A DNA stretch of 8,044 nucleotides, from positions 1 through 8,044 of the forward strand of contig CALLKB010000050.1 of assembly GCA_938008575.1 (NCBI GenBank), read 5' to 3'. Below, piece by piece: positions 1-4,909 of this stretch; the first letter of the stretch is position 1; each line of letters opens with the position of its first letter. This stretch comes from an uncultured Cytophagaceae bacterium. GTDB taxonomy: Bacteria > Bacteroidota > Bacteroidia > Cytophagales > Spirosomataceae. The notes under the pieces were generated by a model. That model did not search any database and had not been told where the DNA came from. It saw only the letters and a program-made list of their open reading frames with translations. Position numbers and translations under genes: made by a program.

Positions 1-2
1 CG

Positions 3-158
3 AGTTTGAATGAGAAGGGCGAGCAGATTACAGTTTCGGGAAAAGGACGTCATGACCCATGTGTTGTGCCGCGTGCTGTTCCGATTGTAGAAGCTATGGC
101 AGCCATTGTGCTTTTGGATTTTTATTTGCGTAATCGCGTGATTCAAATGCCTGCCTAA
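3..158 (+). CDS. aroC: Chorismate synthase, C-terminal part (gene starts upstream of the window)
   Basis: Only the last 51 residues are visible. They contain [13 protein letters not shown] followed by [13 protein letters not shown], which is the conserved C-terminal signature of chorismate synthase. This enzyme converts 5-enolpyruvylshikimate 3-phosphate to chorismate with reduced FMN, the last step of the shikimate pathway in the cytoplasm. The Arg-His-Asp of the signature belongs to the conserved active-site region in this family. The reading frame is open from the first bases of the window and ends in TAA at 156-158. The last A of that stop is the first base of the next ATG (TAATG), so translation of the following tadA gene is probably coupled. 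The family assignment is firm although the gene is partial. Confidence 0.93.
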   Translation, partial: SLNEKGEQITVSGKGRHDPCVVPRAVPIVEAMAAIVLLDFYLRNRVIQMPA

Positions 159-598
159 TGGTCTTGAATGAGGATGCATATTACATGGGATTAGCGCTCC
201 GACAAGCCGAGCAGGCACTGGAGGAAGATGAAATTCCGGTAGGTGCGGTGGTTGTTTGCCAGGGCAAAATAGTTGCCAAAGCGTTCAATCAAACGGAGAT
301 ACTGACCGATGTGACTGCACATGCAGAAATGTTGGCGATTACTTCCGCTGCACAGACGATTGGTGGTAAATACTTGAAAGATTGCACCTTGTATGTGACA
401 TTAGAGCCTTGTTTGATGTGTGCGGGGGCGTTATATTGGTCCCAATTGGGCCGATTGGTTTTTGGAGCCTCAGAAGAAAAGCGAGGTTTTCGTGCATTAG
501 GTACGAATGTATTGCACCCTAAAACAGATATTTTAGGGGGTATTTTAGCTGAGGAATCGGAGGCTTTGTTAAAAGAATTTTTTTCACGTAAACGGTAA
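158..598 (+). CDS. tadA: tRNA-specific adenosine deaminase TadA
   Basis: This 146-residue cytoplasmic zinc enzyme deaminates adenosine to inosine at wobble position 34 of tRNA-Arg(ACG), which lets one tRNA read several Arg codons. The CDA-fold zinc and catalytic motifs are intact: H55-A-E57, where His binds zinc and Glu shuttles the proton, and P84-C85-x-x-C88, whose two Cys bind zinc. The E-I-P-V-G-A segment at 25-30 and the downstream FGASEEKRGF region are also typical of TadA rather than of cytidine deaminases. Length matches the family. The ATG overlaps the aroC stop by one base, which supports this start. It is convergent with the C39 peptidase gene, only 26 bases away, and no obvious hairpin terminator separates them. 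A guanine deaminase role is a remote alternative for this fold. Confidence 0.93.
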   Translation: MVLNEDAYYMGLALRQAEQALEEDEIPVGAVVVCQGKIVAKAFNQTEILTDVTAHAEMLAITSAAQTIGGKYLKDCTLYVTLEPCLMCAGALYWSQLGRLVFGASEEKRGFRALGTNVLHPKTDILGGILAEESEALLKEFFSRKR

Positions 599-624
599 TA
601 AAATAGTTTAATGATTCGCCGCGA

Positions 625-1083
625 TTAATATCTAACTTTTTTAAAATTTAGATTGGGGGAAAAAAGTACGACGACCTTTGATTTCCAAACCGATAACAAA
701 TGTTCTTCATTCCAAAACTCAAATCCATTTGCAGGGTCAAAAATTTTATAGAATTTTTCATTTTTCGATTCACAACAAACAATATAATGATTTAGAGATT
801 GTTTGTTAACCACGAGTAATATACATGGAAAATTAACTTCTTTTTTGAAGTCTCTTAGCTCTTCAATCAGGAAAGCTTCTGCTTCCAATCCCCCTTGATT
901 CGCGGCTTGTTTTATGCCTTGTATACTTGTCCCGTGTTGGCTTGTACCACACCTCTTCAAAAGTGCTTCATAGCTGCAATCACCTTGATGAAAGCGGATA
1001 ATTGACAAAAGACATGCGACACCGCAATCGTAGTTTCCTTTTTGCTTTACGAAGGCTTTATATTGGTCAATTTGGGGATTCAT
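625..1083 (-). CDS. Stand-alone C39-family (double-glycine) peptidase
   Basis: The 152-residue protein is essentially just a peptidase C39 domain, the cysteine protease that removes double-glycine leaders from bacteriocin and pheromone precursors. The expected catalytic residues are visible: oxyanion Gln14, nucleophile Cys20 in DCGVACL, His99 in NHYIV, and Asp116 in FDPANG. The middle resembles the N-terminal domain of peptide-exporting ABC transporters (YEALLKRCGTSQHGTSIQGI). It stops shortly after the domain: no membrane segment, no ATPase, no signal peptide, so it should be cytoplasmic unless it docks on a membrane partner. It starts 11 bases after the stop of the secreted-protein gene and is the last gene of the putative operon. 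The nearby GG-leader peptide (2088-2222) is the obvious candidate substrate. It could be a transporter fragment, but the frame is clean and no transporter remnant follows it. Confidence 0.85.
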   Translation of the reverse strand: MNPQIDQYKAFVKQKGNYDCGVACLLSIIRFHQGDCSYEALLKRCGTSQHGTSIQGIKQAANQGGLEAEAFLIEELRDFKKEVNFPCILLVVNKQSLNHYIVCCESKNEKFYKIFDPANGFEFWNEEHLLSVWKSKVVVLFSPNLNFKKVRY

Positions 1084-1094
1084 CTAATCTAAAC

Positions 1095-2021
1095 TTAATT
1101 AGCTTGGTGGCAAATCGTATATAAATCGTATCTAATAGAATCAAATACTGTTTTTGAAAGTGGGGAGTTGTCAAAATGAGCAATTGACTGGAATTTTCCC
1201 AATTCTTTTGTTTGGCCTAAATCTATTTGTTGCCATTCTGTTTTAAAATCAATCGACTTCAATTGGTAGAATTGCTTGTTTTTACTAAATAGTAAATGGC
1301 AGTGCTCGCTATTGATTTGATATTTATCAAGCGCTTTAAAATTATTTATCAAACTAACAGTGGTGTTTTTTTTACTTTTTGTGAGATGAATATCTATGCT
1401 TTCAAAGGCTAAATCTCGTTTGTTGATTTTAAGCGTTCCAAAATAGTAAAACCTTTTGGCATCTTCAGTCTCCAGTTCTTCTATGTTTTTTAAATTAAGG
1501 ATTTGTTCTTGTGATTGGAATACGGGATTATTTGGAAAGAAAATTAGTTCGACAAATTCATCATTCTCCACGATGGCTTTGAATTGATATCCTCTTGATT
1601 TGATAACTGATTTAACTTCTTTCAATTCAAGTTTATTTAGGAAATTCATAGGGTTTAGCGTAAGATTTTCTTTTTTCGATTCCCGCTTATTCTGGGTATA
1701 CTTATTTTGCTTAGCTAGCATGATATAATTAAGATTTTGGTAATCGTTAAAGTTTACCAAAATTCGTCCTCGCAGTTCAAACTGGGATTTCTCATTTCTG
1801 GTTAAAACGGAGAAGCCTGTAAATTCTTGAGAGAAATCATGTGATGTTATCCGACGGAAATTGGTATAACAATCTTTCACTAATTTCGAATAACCTATTC
1901 TTTTTCCTTTTACAATAACCTCAGGTAAACTGTCAGATCGAATAGAATTGGCTTGAGTGGTTTTTACTTGACATAGGCACAAGATAATAATGCCGAATAT
2001 AATATATGGGTTCTTTTTCAT
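1095..2021 (-). CDS. Secreted protein of unknown function in a peptide operon
   Basis: Not identified with certainty. The chosen start gives 308 residues and a clean Sec signal peptide: MKK, a hydrophobic stretch at about 6-17, and a likely cut after TTQA (residue 24). An ATG 27 bases upstream (2048) is in frame but lies inside a hairpin and would add nine residues before the signal, so it is less likely. After the signal comes SLPEVIVKGKR, then a mixed, Lys- and Asn-rich region with strand-like patterns and no transmembrane helix. The LPEVIVKGK-to-FTGF stretch and the later strand-rich region resemble, by eye, the part that follows carboxypeptidase-like regulatory domains in many Bacteroidota exported proteins; that domain itself is absent. 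No catalytic motif is recognised. Its place between the GG peptide and the C39 peptidase suggests a role in immunity, reception or handling of the peptide; this is inference. Confidence 0.7.
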   Translation of the reverse strand: MKKNPYIIFGIIILCLCQVKTTQANSIRSDSLPEVIVKGKRIGYSKLVKDCYTNFRRITSHDFSQEFTGFSVLTRNEKSQFELRGRILVNFNDYQNLNYIMLAKQNKYTQNKRESKKENLTLNPMNFLNKLELKEVKSVIKSRGYQFKAIVENDEFVELIFFPNNPVFQSQEQILNLKNIEELETEDAKRFYYFGTLKINKRDLAFESIDIHLTKSKKNTTVSLINNFKALDKYQINSEHCHLLFSKNKQFYQLKSIDFKTEWQQIDLGQTKELGKFQSIAHFDNSPLSKTVFDSIRYDLYTICHQAN

Positions 2022-2036
2022 TGCGAGGTAAATAAT

Positions 2037-2068
2037 GCCCCTTCTCATTTATAAATAGAAGAAGGGGC
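2037..2068 (-). promoter_or_regulatory. GC-rich hairpin between peptide gene and downstream genes (possible attenuator)
   Basis: In the direction of transcription, 19 bases after the peptide stop, the arm GCCCCTTCT (2068-2060) pairs perfectly over 9 bp with AGAAGGGGC (2045-2037). The 14-base loop contains the self-complementary ATTTATAAAT. What follows is ATTATTTACC, not a run of T, so it does not look like a full intrinsic terminator. It could act as a partial terminator, or as an RNA stabiliser or processing site that makes the peptide more abundant than the proteins encoded after it. The alternative ATG at 2048 lies inside this structure. Confidence 0.5.
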
Positions 2069-2087
2069 GGTGGAACGTAATTAGCAT

Positions 2088-2222
2088 TTATTCAAACCAC
2101 CAATGCCATTTATCGCCTTTGCGACTGGCAGTATGGTCTAAGATTTCCCATCCAAAAATCTTCACAGTAAAGTCCCATCCACCGAATAGGTGAACACATT
2201 CTTTTTCATTCAACTTTTTCAT
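2088..2222 (-). CDS. Double-glycine leader peptide precursor (bacteriocin- or pheromone-like)
   Basis: This 44-codon gene encodes a leader, MKKLNEKECVHLFGG, followed by a 29-residue core. Counting back from the cut site, the leader has G-1, G-2, L-4, E-8, L-12 and M-15, matching the class II double-glycine consensus; C-7 replaces the usual aliphatic residue. Such leaders are cut after GG by C39 peptidases, and one is encoded two genes downstream. The predicted core (16-44) has no Cys, five Trp (16, 25, 39, 41, 42) and three Phe. It has four basic and five acidic residues, so it is not cationic as most class II bacteriocins are. It ends in a very aromatic tail around WHWWFE. An in-frame TAA lies five codons before the ATG, which fixes the start. 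Function could be antimicrobial or signalling; no family is recognised for the core. Confidence 0.78.
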   Translation of the reverse strand: MKKLNEKECVHLFGGWDFTVKIFGWEILDHTASRKGDKWHWWFE

Positions 2223-2244
2223 ATTTATTAGTAGTTAGTATTGG

Positions 2245-2260
2245 CTTACAAAATTGTAAG
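2245..2260. repeat. Inverted repeat in the putative 5' leader of the peptide gene
   Basis: CTTACAA and TTGTAAG form a perfect 7-bp inverted repeat around a 2-base centre. If transcription starts just after the TAnnTTTG box at 2274-2267, the repeat falls at the very 5' end of the peptide mRNA. It could be a DNA operator overlapping the start site or, less likely given its tiny loop, an RNA structure. Confidence 0.4.
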
Positions 2261-2266
2261 TTATTC

Positions 2267-2299
2267 CAAATGTAAAAGGATACGATGAACTTATAGTTC
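2267..2299 (-). promoter_or_regulatory. Putative promoter of the peptide gene with a dyad in place of the -33 box
   Basis: On the minus strand TACATTTG (2274-2267) matches the Bacteroidota -7 consensus TAnnTTTG. The start would fall near 2261, giving a leader of roughly 40 bases. No TTTG is found 19-21 bases further upstream. Instead, that position carries a dyad with 5-bp arms, GAACT and AGTTC around TAT (2287-2299). A weak -33 box with a dyad at this place is the pattern expected of an activator-dependent promoter; the HTH protein encoded just upstream is a candidate activator. This is inference from motif position. Confidence 0.45.
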
Positions 2300-2322
2300 A
2301 GTTCTTTATTTTGCAAATATGA

Positions 2323-2562
2323 TCAACAACTTGATTTCCTAAACCCCATTTCAATCTTGCCTTCGTATAAGTATACATAACTTCTAATTTTAGAATCATA
2401 AGCTATAGGGAAATGCAAGTCTTTAACTAATTCTTCTCTTAATTTGTACCAAGCTCTTTCAGTTATATGAAGTTTCTTGGCTAGTTCTTTTGGTGGCCCA
2501 GTAGCTTTTAATGAAATTAAATGATCTAAGTAATTTAAACGTTGCTGTATTTTCCAGAGCAT
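2323..2562 (-). CDS. Small helix-turn-helix regulator
   Basis: This 79-residue protein looks like a lone HTH domain of the DeoR/HTH_11 kind, without any ligand-binding domain. Residues 21-46 read TGPPKELAKKLHITERAWYK and onward: a first helix (PKELAKKL), a turn (HIT) and a recognition helix (ERAWYKLREELVK). The following PIAYDSKIRSYVYLYEG (52-68) has the alternating pattern of a wing or beta hairpin. Similar short proteins are familiar to me from Bacteroidota, often beside small secreted-peptide genes (recollection, not a search). It lies 100 bases upstream of the GG peptide gene on the same strand and is divergent from the sod gene. It probably controls the peptide operon, perhaps through the dyads nearby. 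No signal peptide or membrane segment is seen. Confidence 0.7.
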   Translation of the reverse strand: MLWKIQQRLNYLDHLISLKATGPPKELAKKLHITERAWYKLREELVKDLHFPIAYDSKIRSYVYLYEGKIEMGFRKSSC

Positions 2563-2600
2563 TTTGAGCGTAGTTTTAGTGGTTATTTTTTTAAAATAAG

Positions 2601-2618
2601 GTTCGAAATATTTGAAAC
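2601..2618. repeat. Dyad motif 1 (GTTCG family) upstream of the HTH gene
   Basis: GTTCGAAATATTTGAAAC is an imperfect palindrome in which 14 of 18 positions pair. It lies 39 bases before the HTH gene start and is the first of three GTTCG-bearing dyads between the HTH and sod genes. It is a candidate operator for a dimeric regulator. Confidence 0.4.
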
Positions 2619-2655
2619 ATCACACGTATATTTCAGTAAGTATAGCTAACTTCGA

Positions 2656-2669
2656 GTTCGAATTTAAAC
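2656..2669. repeat. Dyad motif 2 (GTTCG family)
   Basis: GTTCGAATTTAAAC is an imperfect dyad with outer GTT/AAC arms and an A/T-rich centre. It begins 55 bases after motif 1 and 45 bases before motif 3. It shares the GTTCG start and the AAC end with both. Confidence 0.35.
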
Positions 2670-2700
2670 CCTATTTTTATAAGTTAACTGATAAAATGAG

Positions 2701-2716
2701 GTTCGGAATTCCGAAC
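2701..2716. repeat. Dyad motif 3: perfect 16-bp palindrome upstream of sod
   Basis: GTTCGGAATTCCGAAC is perfectly self-complementary and centred about 65 bases before the superoxide dismutase start. It is the strongest member of the GTTCG dyad series in this divergent region. It could control sod, the peptide-operon regulator, or both. Confidence 0.5.
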
Positions 2717-2773
2717 TAAAATCAACCATTTGCTTTCCAAGATTCACTATTCACCATTTAAAATTTTAAAAAA

Positions 2774-3385
2774 ATGTCATTTACATTAGCACCCTTGCCT
2801 TATGCAAACAATGCGCTAGAACCGCATTTCGATGCATTAACCATGGAGATTCACCATGATCGTCATCACAATGCCTATGTGACGAATTTGAACGCAGCTG
2901 TGGCTGGAACGGAATTAGAAGGAAAGTCTTTGGAGGAATTGTTTTCAACAATTTCAACCTTGTCTCCAGCTGTAAGAAATAACGGCGGTGGACATTACAA
3001 CCACGATTTGTTTTGGAATATTTTATCTCCAAACGGTGGAGGTTCTCCGGTTGGTACTTTGGCAAAGGCGATTGATGCAAAATTTGGATCATTTGACGCG
3101 TTCAAAGAAGAGTTTAAAAAAGCAGGTCTTACCCGTTTCGGCTCAGGATGGGCGTGGTTAGTTGCTCAAAAAGATGGTTCAATCGCTGTTTCTTCTACAC
3201 CCAACCAAGACAATCCTTTGATGGATGTGGCTGATGTAAAAGGTTTTCCAGTAATTGGATTAGACGTTTGGGAGCATGCATATTACTTGAAGTTCCAAAA
3301 TAAGCGCCCAGATTACATCGATGCATTCTGGAGTGTGATTGACTGGAATAAGGCTGAGGCACGTTATGTAGCTGCTCAGAAATAA
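2774..3385 (+). CDS. sodA: Superoxide dismutase, Mn-type
   Basis: This 203-residue cytoplasmic enzyme disproportionates superoxide to oxygen and hydrogen peroxide. The four metal ligands are in place: His27 (EIHHDRHH), His77 (HYNHDLFW), and Asp164 and His168 ([10 protein letters not shown]). The first domain is the two-helix N-terminal hairpin and the second the alpha/beta C-terminal domain, at normal family length. The second-sphere pattern favours manganese: glycines precede HYNHDLFW where Fe enzymes carry a Gln, and the outer-sphere Gln comes from [10 protein letters not shown] (Q145). Cambialistic use is possible and cannot be excluded from sequence. No signal peptide is present. The start follows an A-rich leader with no Shine-Dalgarno, as is usual in this phylum. 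The gene appears monocistronic, with a strong terminator behind it. Confidence 0.96.
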   Translation: MSFTLAPLPYANNALEPHFDALTMEIHHDRHHNAYVTNLNAAVAGTELEGKSLEELFSTISTLSPAVRNNGGGHYNHDLFWNILSPNGGGSPVGTLAKAIDAKFGSFDAFKEEFKKAGLTRFGSGWAWLVAQKDGSIAVSSTPNQDNPLMDVADVKGFPVIGLDVWEHAYYLKFQNKRPDYIDAFWSVIDWNKAEARYVAAQK

Positions 3386-3391
3386 TTTATT

Positions 3392-3424
3392 GCGGGGGAT
3401 TTGAAAAAATCTCCCGCTTTTTTT
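3392..3424 (+). terminator. Intrinsic terminator of sodA
   Basis: An 11-bp stem (3392-3402 with 3407-3417, including one G-U pair) closes a GAAA tetraloop and is followed by seven T. The stem begins 6 bases after the sod stop codon. This is a textbook rho-independent terminator. Confidence 0.92.
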
Positions 3425-3433
3425 GTGTTAAGG

Positions 3434-3464
3434 TTTGCAATATTGCAAGCTTTCCGTATTTTTG
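3434..3464 (+). promoter_or_regulatory. Bacteroidota housekeeping promoter of tRNA-His
   Basis: TTTG at 3434-3437 and TATTTTTG at 3457-3464 are separated by exactly 19 bases. This is a full match to the Bacteroidota primary-sigma consensus (TTTG, N19-21, TAnnTTTG). The start would lie about 6 bases before the tRNA 5' end. The spacer overlaps a perfect 14-bp palindrome, TTGCAATATTGCAA (3435-3448). Confidence 0.8.
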
Positions 3465-3475
3465 CAGTCCTAAAT

Positions 3476-3550
3476 GGCGGTTGTAGCTCAGTTGGTTAGA
3501 GTAGGCGTTTGTGGTGCGCTTGGTCGTGGGTTCGAGTCCCATCATCCGCC
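3476..3550 (+). tRNA. tRNA-His (anticodon GTG)
   Basis: A full cloverleaf can be drawn. The acceptor arms are 3477-3483 and 3543-3549. The D stem is GCTC/GAGT, the anticodon stem GGCGT/GCGCT with loop TTGTGGT and anticodon at 3511-3513, and the T stem GTGGG/CCCAT with loop TTCGAGT. The histidine identity elements are present: an encoded extra G at -1 (3476) opposite discriminator C73 (3550). CCA is not encoded and must be added after transcription. One oddity is a T-T mismatch at acceptor pair 5-68 (3481 with 3545). The other stems pair with a few G-T wobbles. The gene sits alone between its own promoter and terminator. Confidence 0.93.
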
Positions 3551-3562
3551 CGTTTCATTTCG

Positions 3563-3594
3563 AAAGTCCTGGTAAAATGCCAGGACTTTTTTTT
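3563..3594 (+). terminator. Intrinsic terminator after tRNA-His
   Basis: AAAGTCCTGG (3563-3572) pairs perfectly with CCAGGACTTT (3580-3589) around a 7-base loop, and the T run continues to 3594. It lies 12 bases after the tRNA and ends only 10 bases before the next start codon. Confidence 0.9.
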
Positions 3595-3601
3595 ATTTTT
3601 G
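3594..3601 (+). promoter_or_regulatory. Possible -7 box directly before the NYN gene
   Basis: TATTTTTG fits TAnnTTTG and ends 3 bases before the ATG at 3605, inside the tail of the tRNA terminator. No good TTTG is seen at the expected -33 position. If used, transcription would start at or next to the ATG, giving a leaderless or nearly leaderless mRNA. Otherwise the gene depends on read-through from the tRNA unit. Confidence 0.35.
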
Positions 3602-3604
3602 GTC

Positions 3605-4222
3605 ATGAACAATTCCAAGCAGCGTGTGATCGCTTACATCGATGGCTCTAATCTATACTTTGGTATGGTTGACGCTGGGTTGAAATTTTGTAAATGGTTG
3701 GATGTTAAAAAGCTCATGGTAAGCTTTTTAGATCCGAATCAGGAATTGGTTGCCGTGAAGTTCTTCACATCTCGACTTACACATAATGAAGAGAAAGAAG
3801 CACGTCAGTCGACATATTTGTCGGCCCTTGACCTAACAGGTGTCGATTTAATCTTTGGTTCTTACCATAATAAAACGATTGAATGTTACCATTGTAATCA
3901 TACTTGGATTACGCCTACCGAGAAAATGACCGATGTGAATCTTGCCACGCATCTCCTCATGGATGCTCATTTGGATGCATATGATGTGGCTTTTGTCGTG
4001 ACAGGGGATACCGATTTTACCCCATGTGTCGAGGCGGTCAATGAAAGCTTTGCGGAAAAATCCGTTGTGATGTTATTCCCACCTTTTCGCGAGAATGATA
4101 CCCTAGAAGAAGAGGCACGATCGAGCCAGTTGATTACGAAAGAAAAATTAATTGAATGCCAATTACCCATGCAGATGATCGGGAATGATGGTATTGAATT
4201 ACATAAACCTGCGGGTTGGTAA
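3605..4222 (+). CDS. NYN (PIN-like) domain protein, DUF88/LabA type
   Basis: This 205-residue soluble protein has the NYN fold, a PIN-like metal-dependent RNase family. The acidic residues that normally bind the metal are visible: Asp13 and Asn16 in YIDGSNLYFG, Asp110 in the TDVNLATHLL helix, and Asp135 and Asp137 in VVTGDTDFTP. C94-x-x-C97 in ECYHCNHTW may be a small metal knuckle. The frame is open further upstream to 3509, but that would run through the tRNA gene and its terminator, so the ATG at 3605 is the sensible start. The carotenoid gene follows after 12 bases, so the two are probably co-transcribed. RNA target and cellular role are unknown; family members are linked to RNA turnover and, for LabA, to circadian output in cyanobacteria. 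Confidence 0.85.
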   Translation: MNNSKQRVIAYIDGSNLYFGMVDAGLKFCKWLDVKKLMVSFLDPNQELVAVKFFTSRLTHNEEKEARQSTYLSALDLTGVDLIFGSYHNKTIECYHCNHTWITPTEKMTDVNLATHLLMDAHLDAYDVAFVVTGDTDFTPCVEAVNESFAEKSVVMLFPPFRENDTLEEEARSSQLITKEKLIECQLPMQMIGNDGIELHKPAGW

Positions 4223-4234
4223 ATTAAACGAAAT

Positions 4235-4873
4235 ATGAATCCACAATTTTTGAAGCGTTTTTTAATTGTATTGTATGCGGCGGGTCTTTTTGGGATGCAT
4301 ATTCCAGAAACAGCAGCATTATTTACTTCGTTGGTTCCATTGACGCTTTGGTTTACAGCGTTTATCTGTGTGATTTATTATCCTAATCCGAGCAGAAATG
4401 CGTACATCATGTTGTTTGCGCTAGCTTTTGTAGGCTGGATGCTTGAAGTAGTGGGTGTGAAGACGGGTCAAATTTTTGGTTCCTATGCTTATGGGAAGAC
4501 GCTTGGTTTTCAGCTGATGCATGTGCCTATCACGATTGGGTTAAATTGGGTTGTTTTATTGATTGCTACGAATGCTGTCGTTGCAGAATGGAATATTTCG
4601 GGGCGTATCGGACAGGCAGCCTTGGGCGCTGGTTTGATGACTGCCTTGGATTTGTTGATTGAGCCTGTAGCGATGCATTACGATTTCTGGCAATGGGCAG
4701 GTAATTCGGTGCCTGCGCAGAATTTTGGTGCTTGGTGGTTGGTAAGTTTCTTTTTTCACTGGGTTTATAATACCTCGGGATTGTCGACAAAATCAAGTTT
4801 ATTCCGACTGATTGCGGTCTTGCAATTTTGTTTCTTTTTGGGTCATTGGATTTTAATCCAAATCTTTTCTTAA
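4235..4873 (+). CDS. Carotenoid biosynthesis membrane protein (DUF422, CruF-like)
   Basis: This 212-residue integral membrane protein has about six to seven hydrophobic segments. It carries the family's conserved motif at residues 67-86, beginning GWMLEVVGVKTG and ending FGSYAY, with Glu71 as its central acidic residue. A second conserved block is DLLIEPVAMHYDFWQW (139-154), followed by FGAWWLVSFFFHWVYN. DUF422 includes the carotenoid 1',2'-hydratase CruF and bisanhydrobacterioruberin hydratase, which add water to the psi end of acyclic carotenoids in the membrane. Bacteroidota with myxol- or saproxanthin-type pigments carry relatives. It follows the NYN gene by 12 bases and precedes a CarH-like regulator. 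The exact substrate cannot be read from the sequence. Confidence 0.85.
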   Translation: MNPQFLKRFLIVLYAAGLFGMHIPETAALFTSLVPLTLWFTAFICVIYYPNPSRNAYIMLFALAFVGWMLEVVGVKTGQIFGSYAYGKTLGFQLMHVPITIGLNWVVLLIATNAVVAEWNISGRIGQAALGAGLMTALDLLIEPVAMHYDFWQWAGNSVPAQNFGAWWLVSFFFHWVYNTSGLSTKSSLFRLIAVLQFCFFLGHWILIQIFS

Positions 4874-4909
4874 ACATTTTCCTCCAAGATTCGTTAGCCT
4901 AGTATACAG

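Noticed and set aside
599..624. Bidirectional terminator between tadA and the C39 gene
   Set aside because: Only about five outer bases pair before mismatches, and there is no convincing stem.
2022..2048. Upstream ATG of the secreted protein
   Set aside because: It lies in the 2037-2068 hairpin and would place nine residues before a normal MKK signal peptide.
2037..2068. Reading the hairpin as a full terminator of the peptide gene
   Set aside because: No T run follows on either strand, and genes with related roles continue downstream on the same strand.
2664..2729. Minus-strand 21-codon frame in the divergent region
   Set aside because: No leader motif and no recognisable features, and it crosses the 2701-2716 palindrome; it is most likely chance.
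3435..3448. TTGCAATATTGCAA palindrome as an operator of tRNA-His
   Set aside because: It coincides with the -33 box and spacer of a full consensus promoter. Regulation of a lone tRNA gene is unlikely, so the symmetry may be chance.
3509..3604. In-frame N-terminal extension of the NYN protein
   Set aside because: It runs through the anticodon arm and 3' half of tRNA-His and the terminator. NYN homology begins only at the ATG at 3605.
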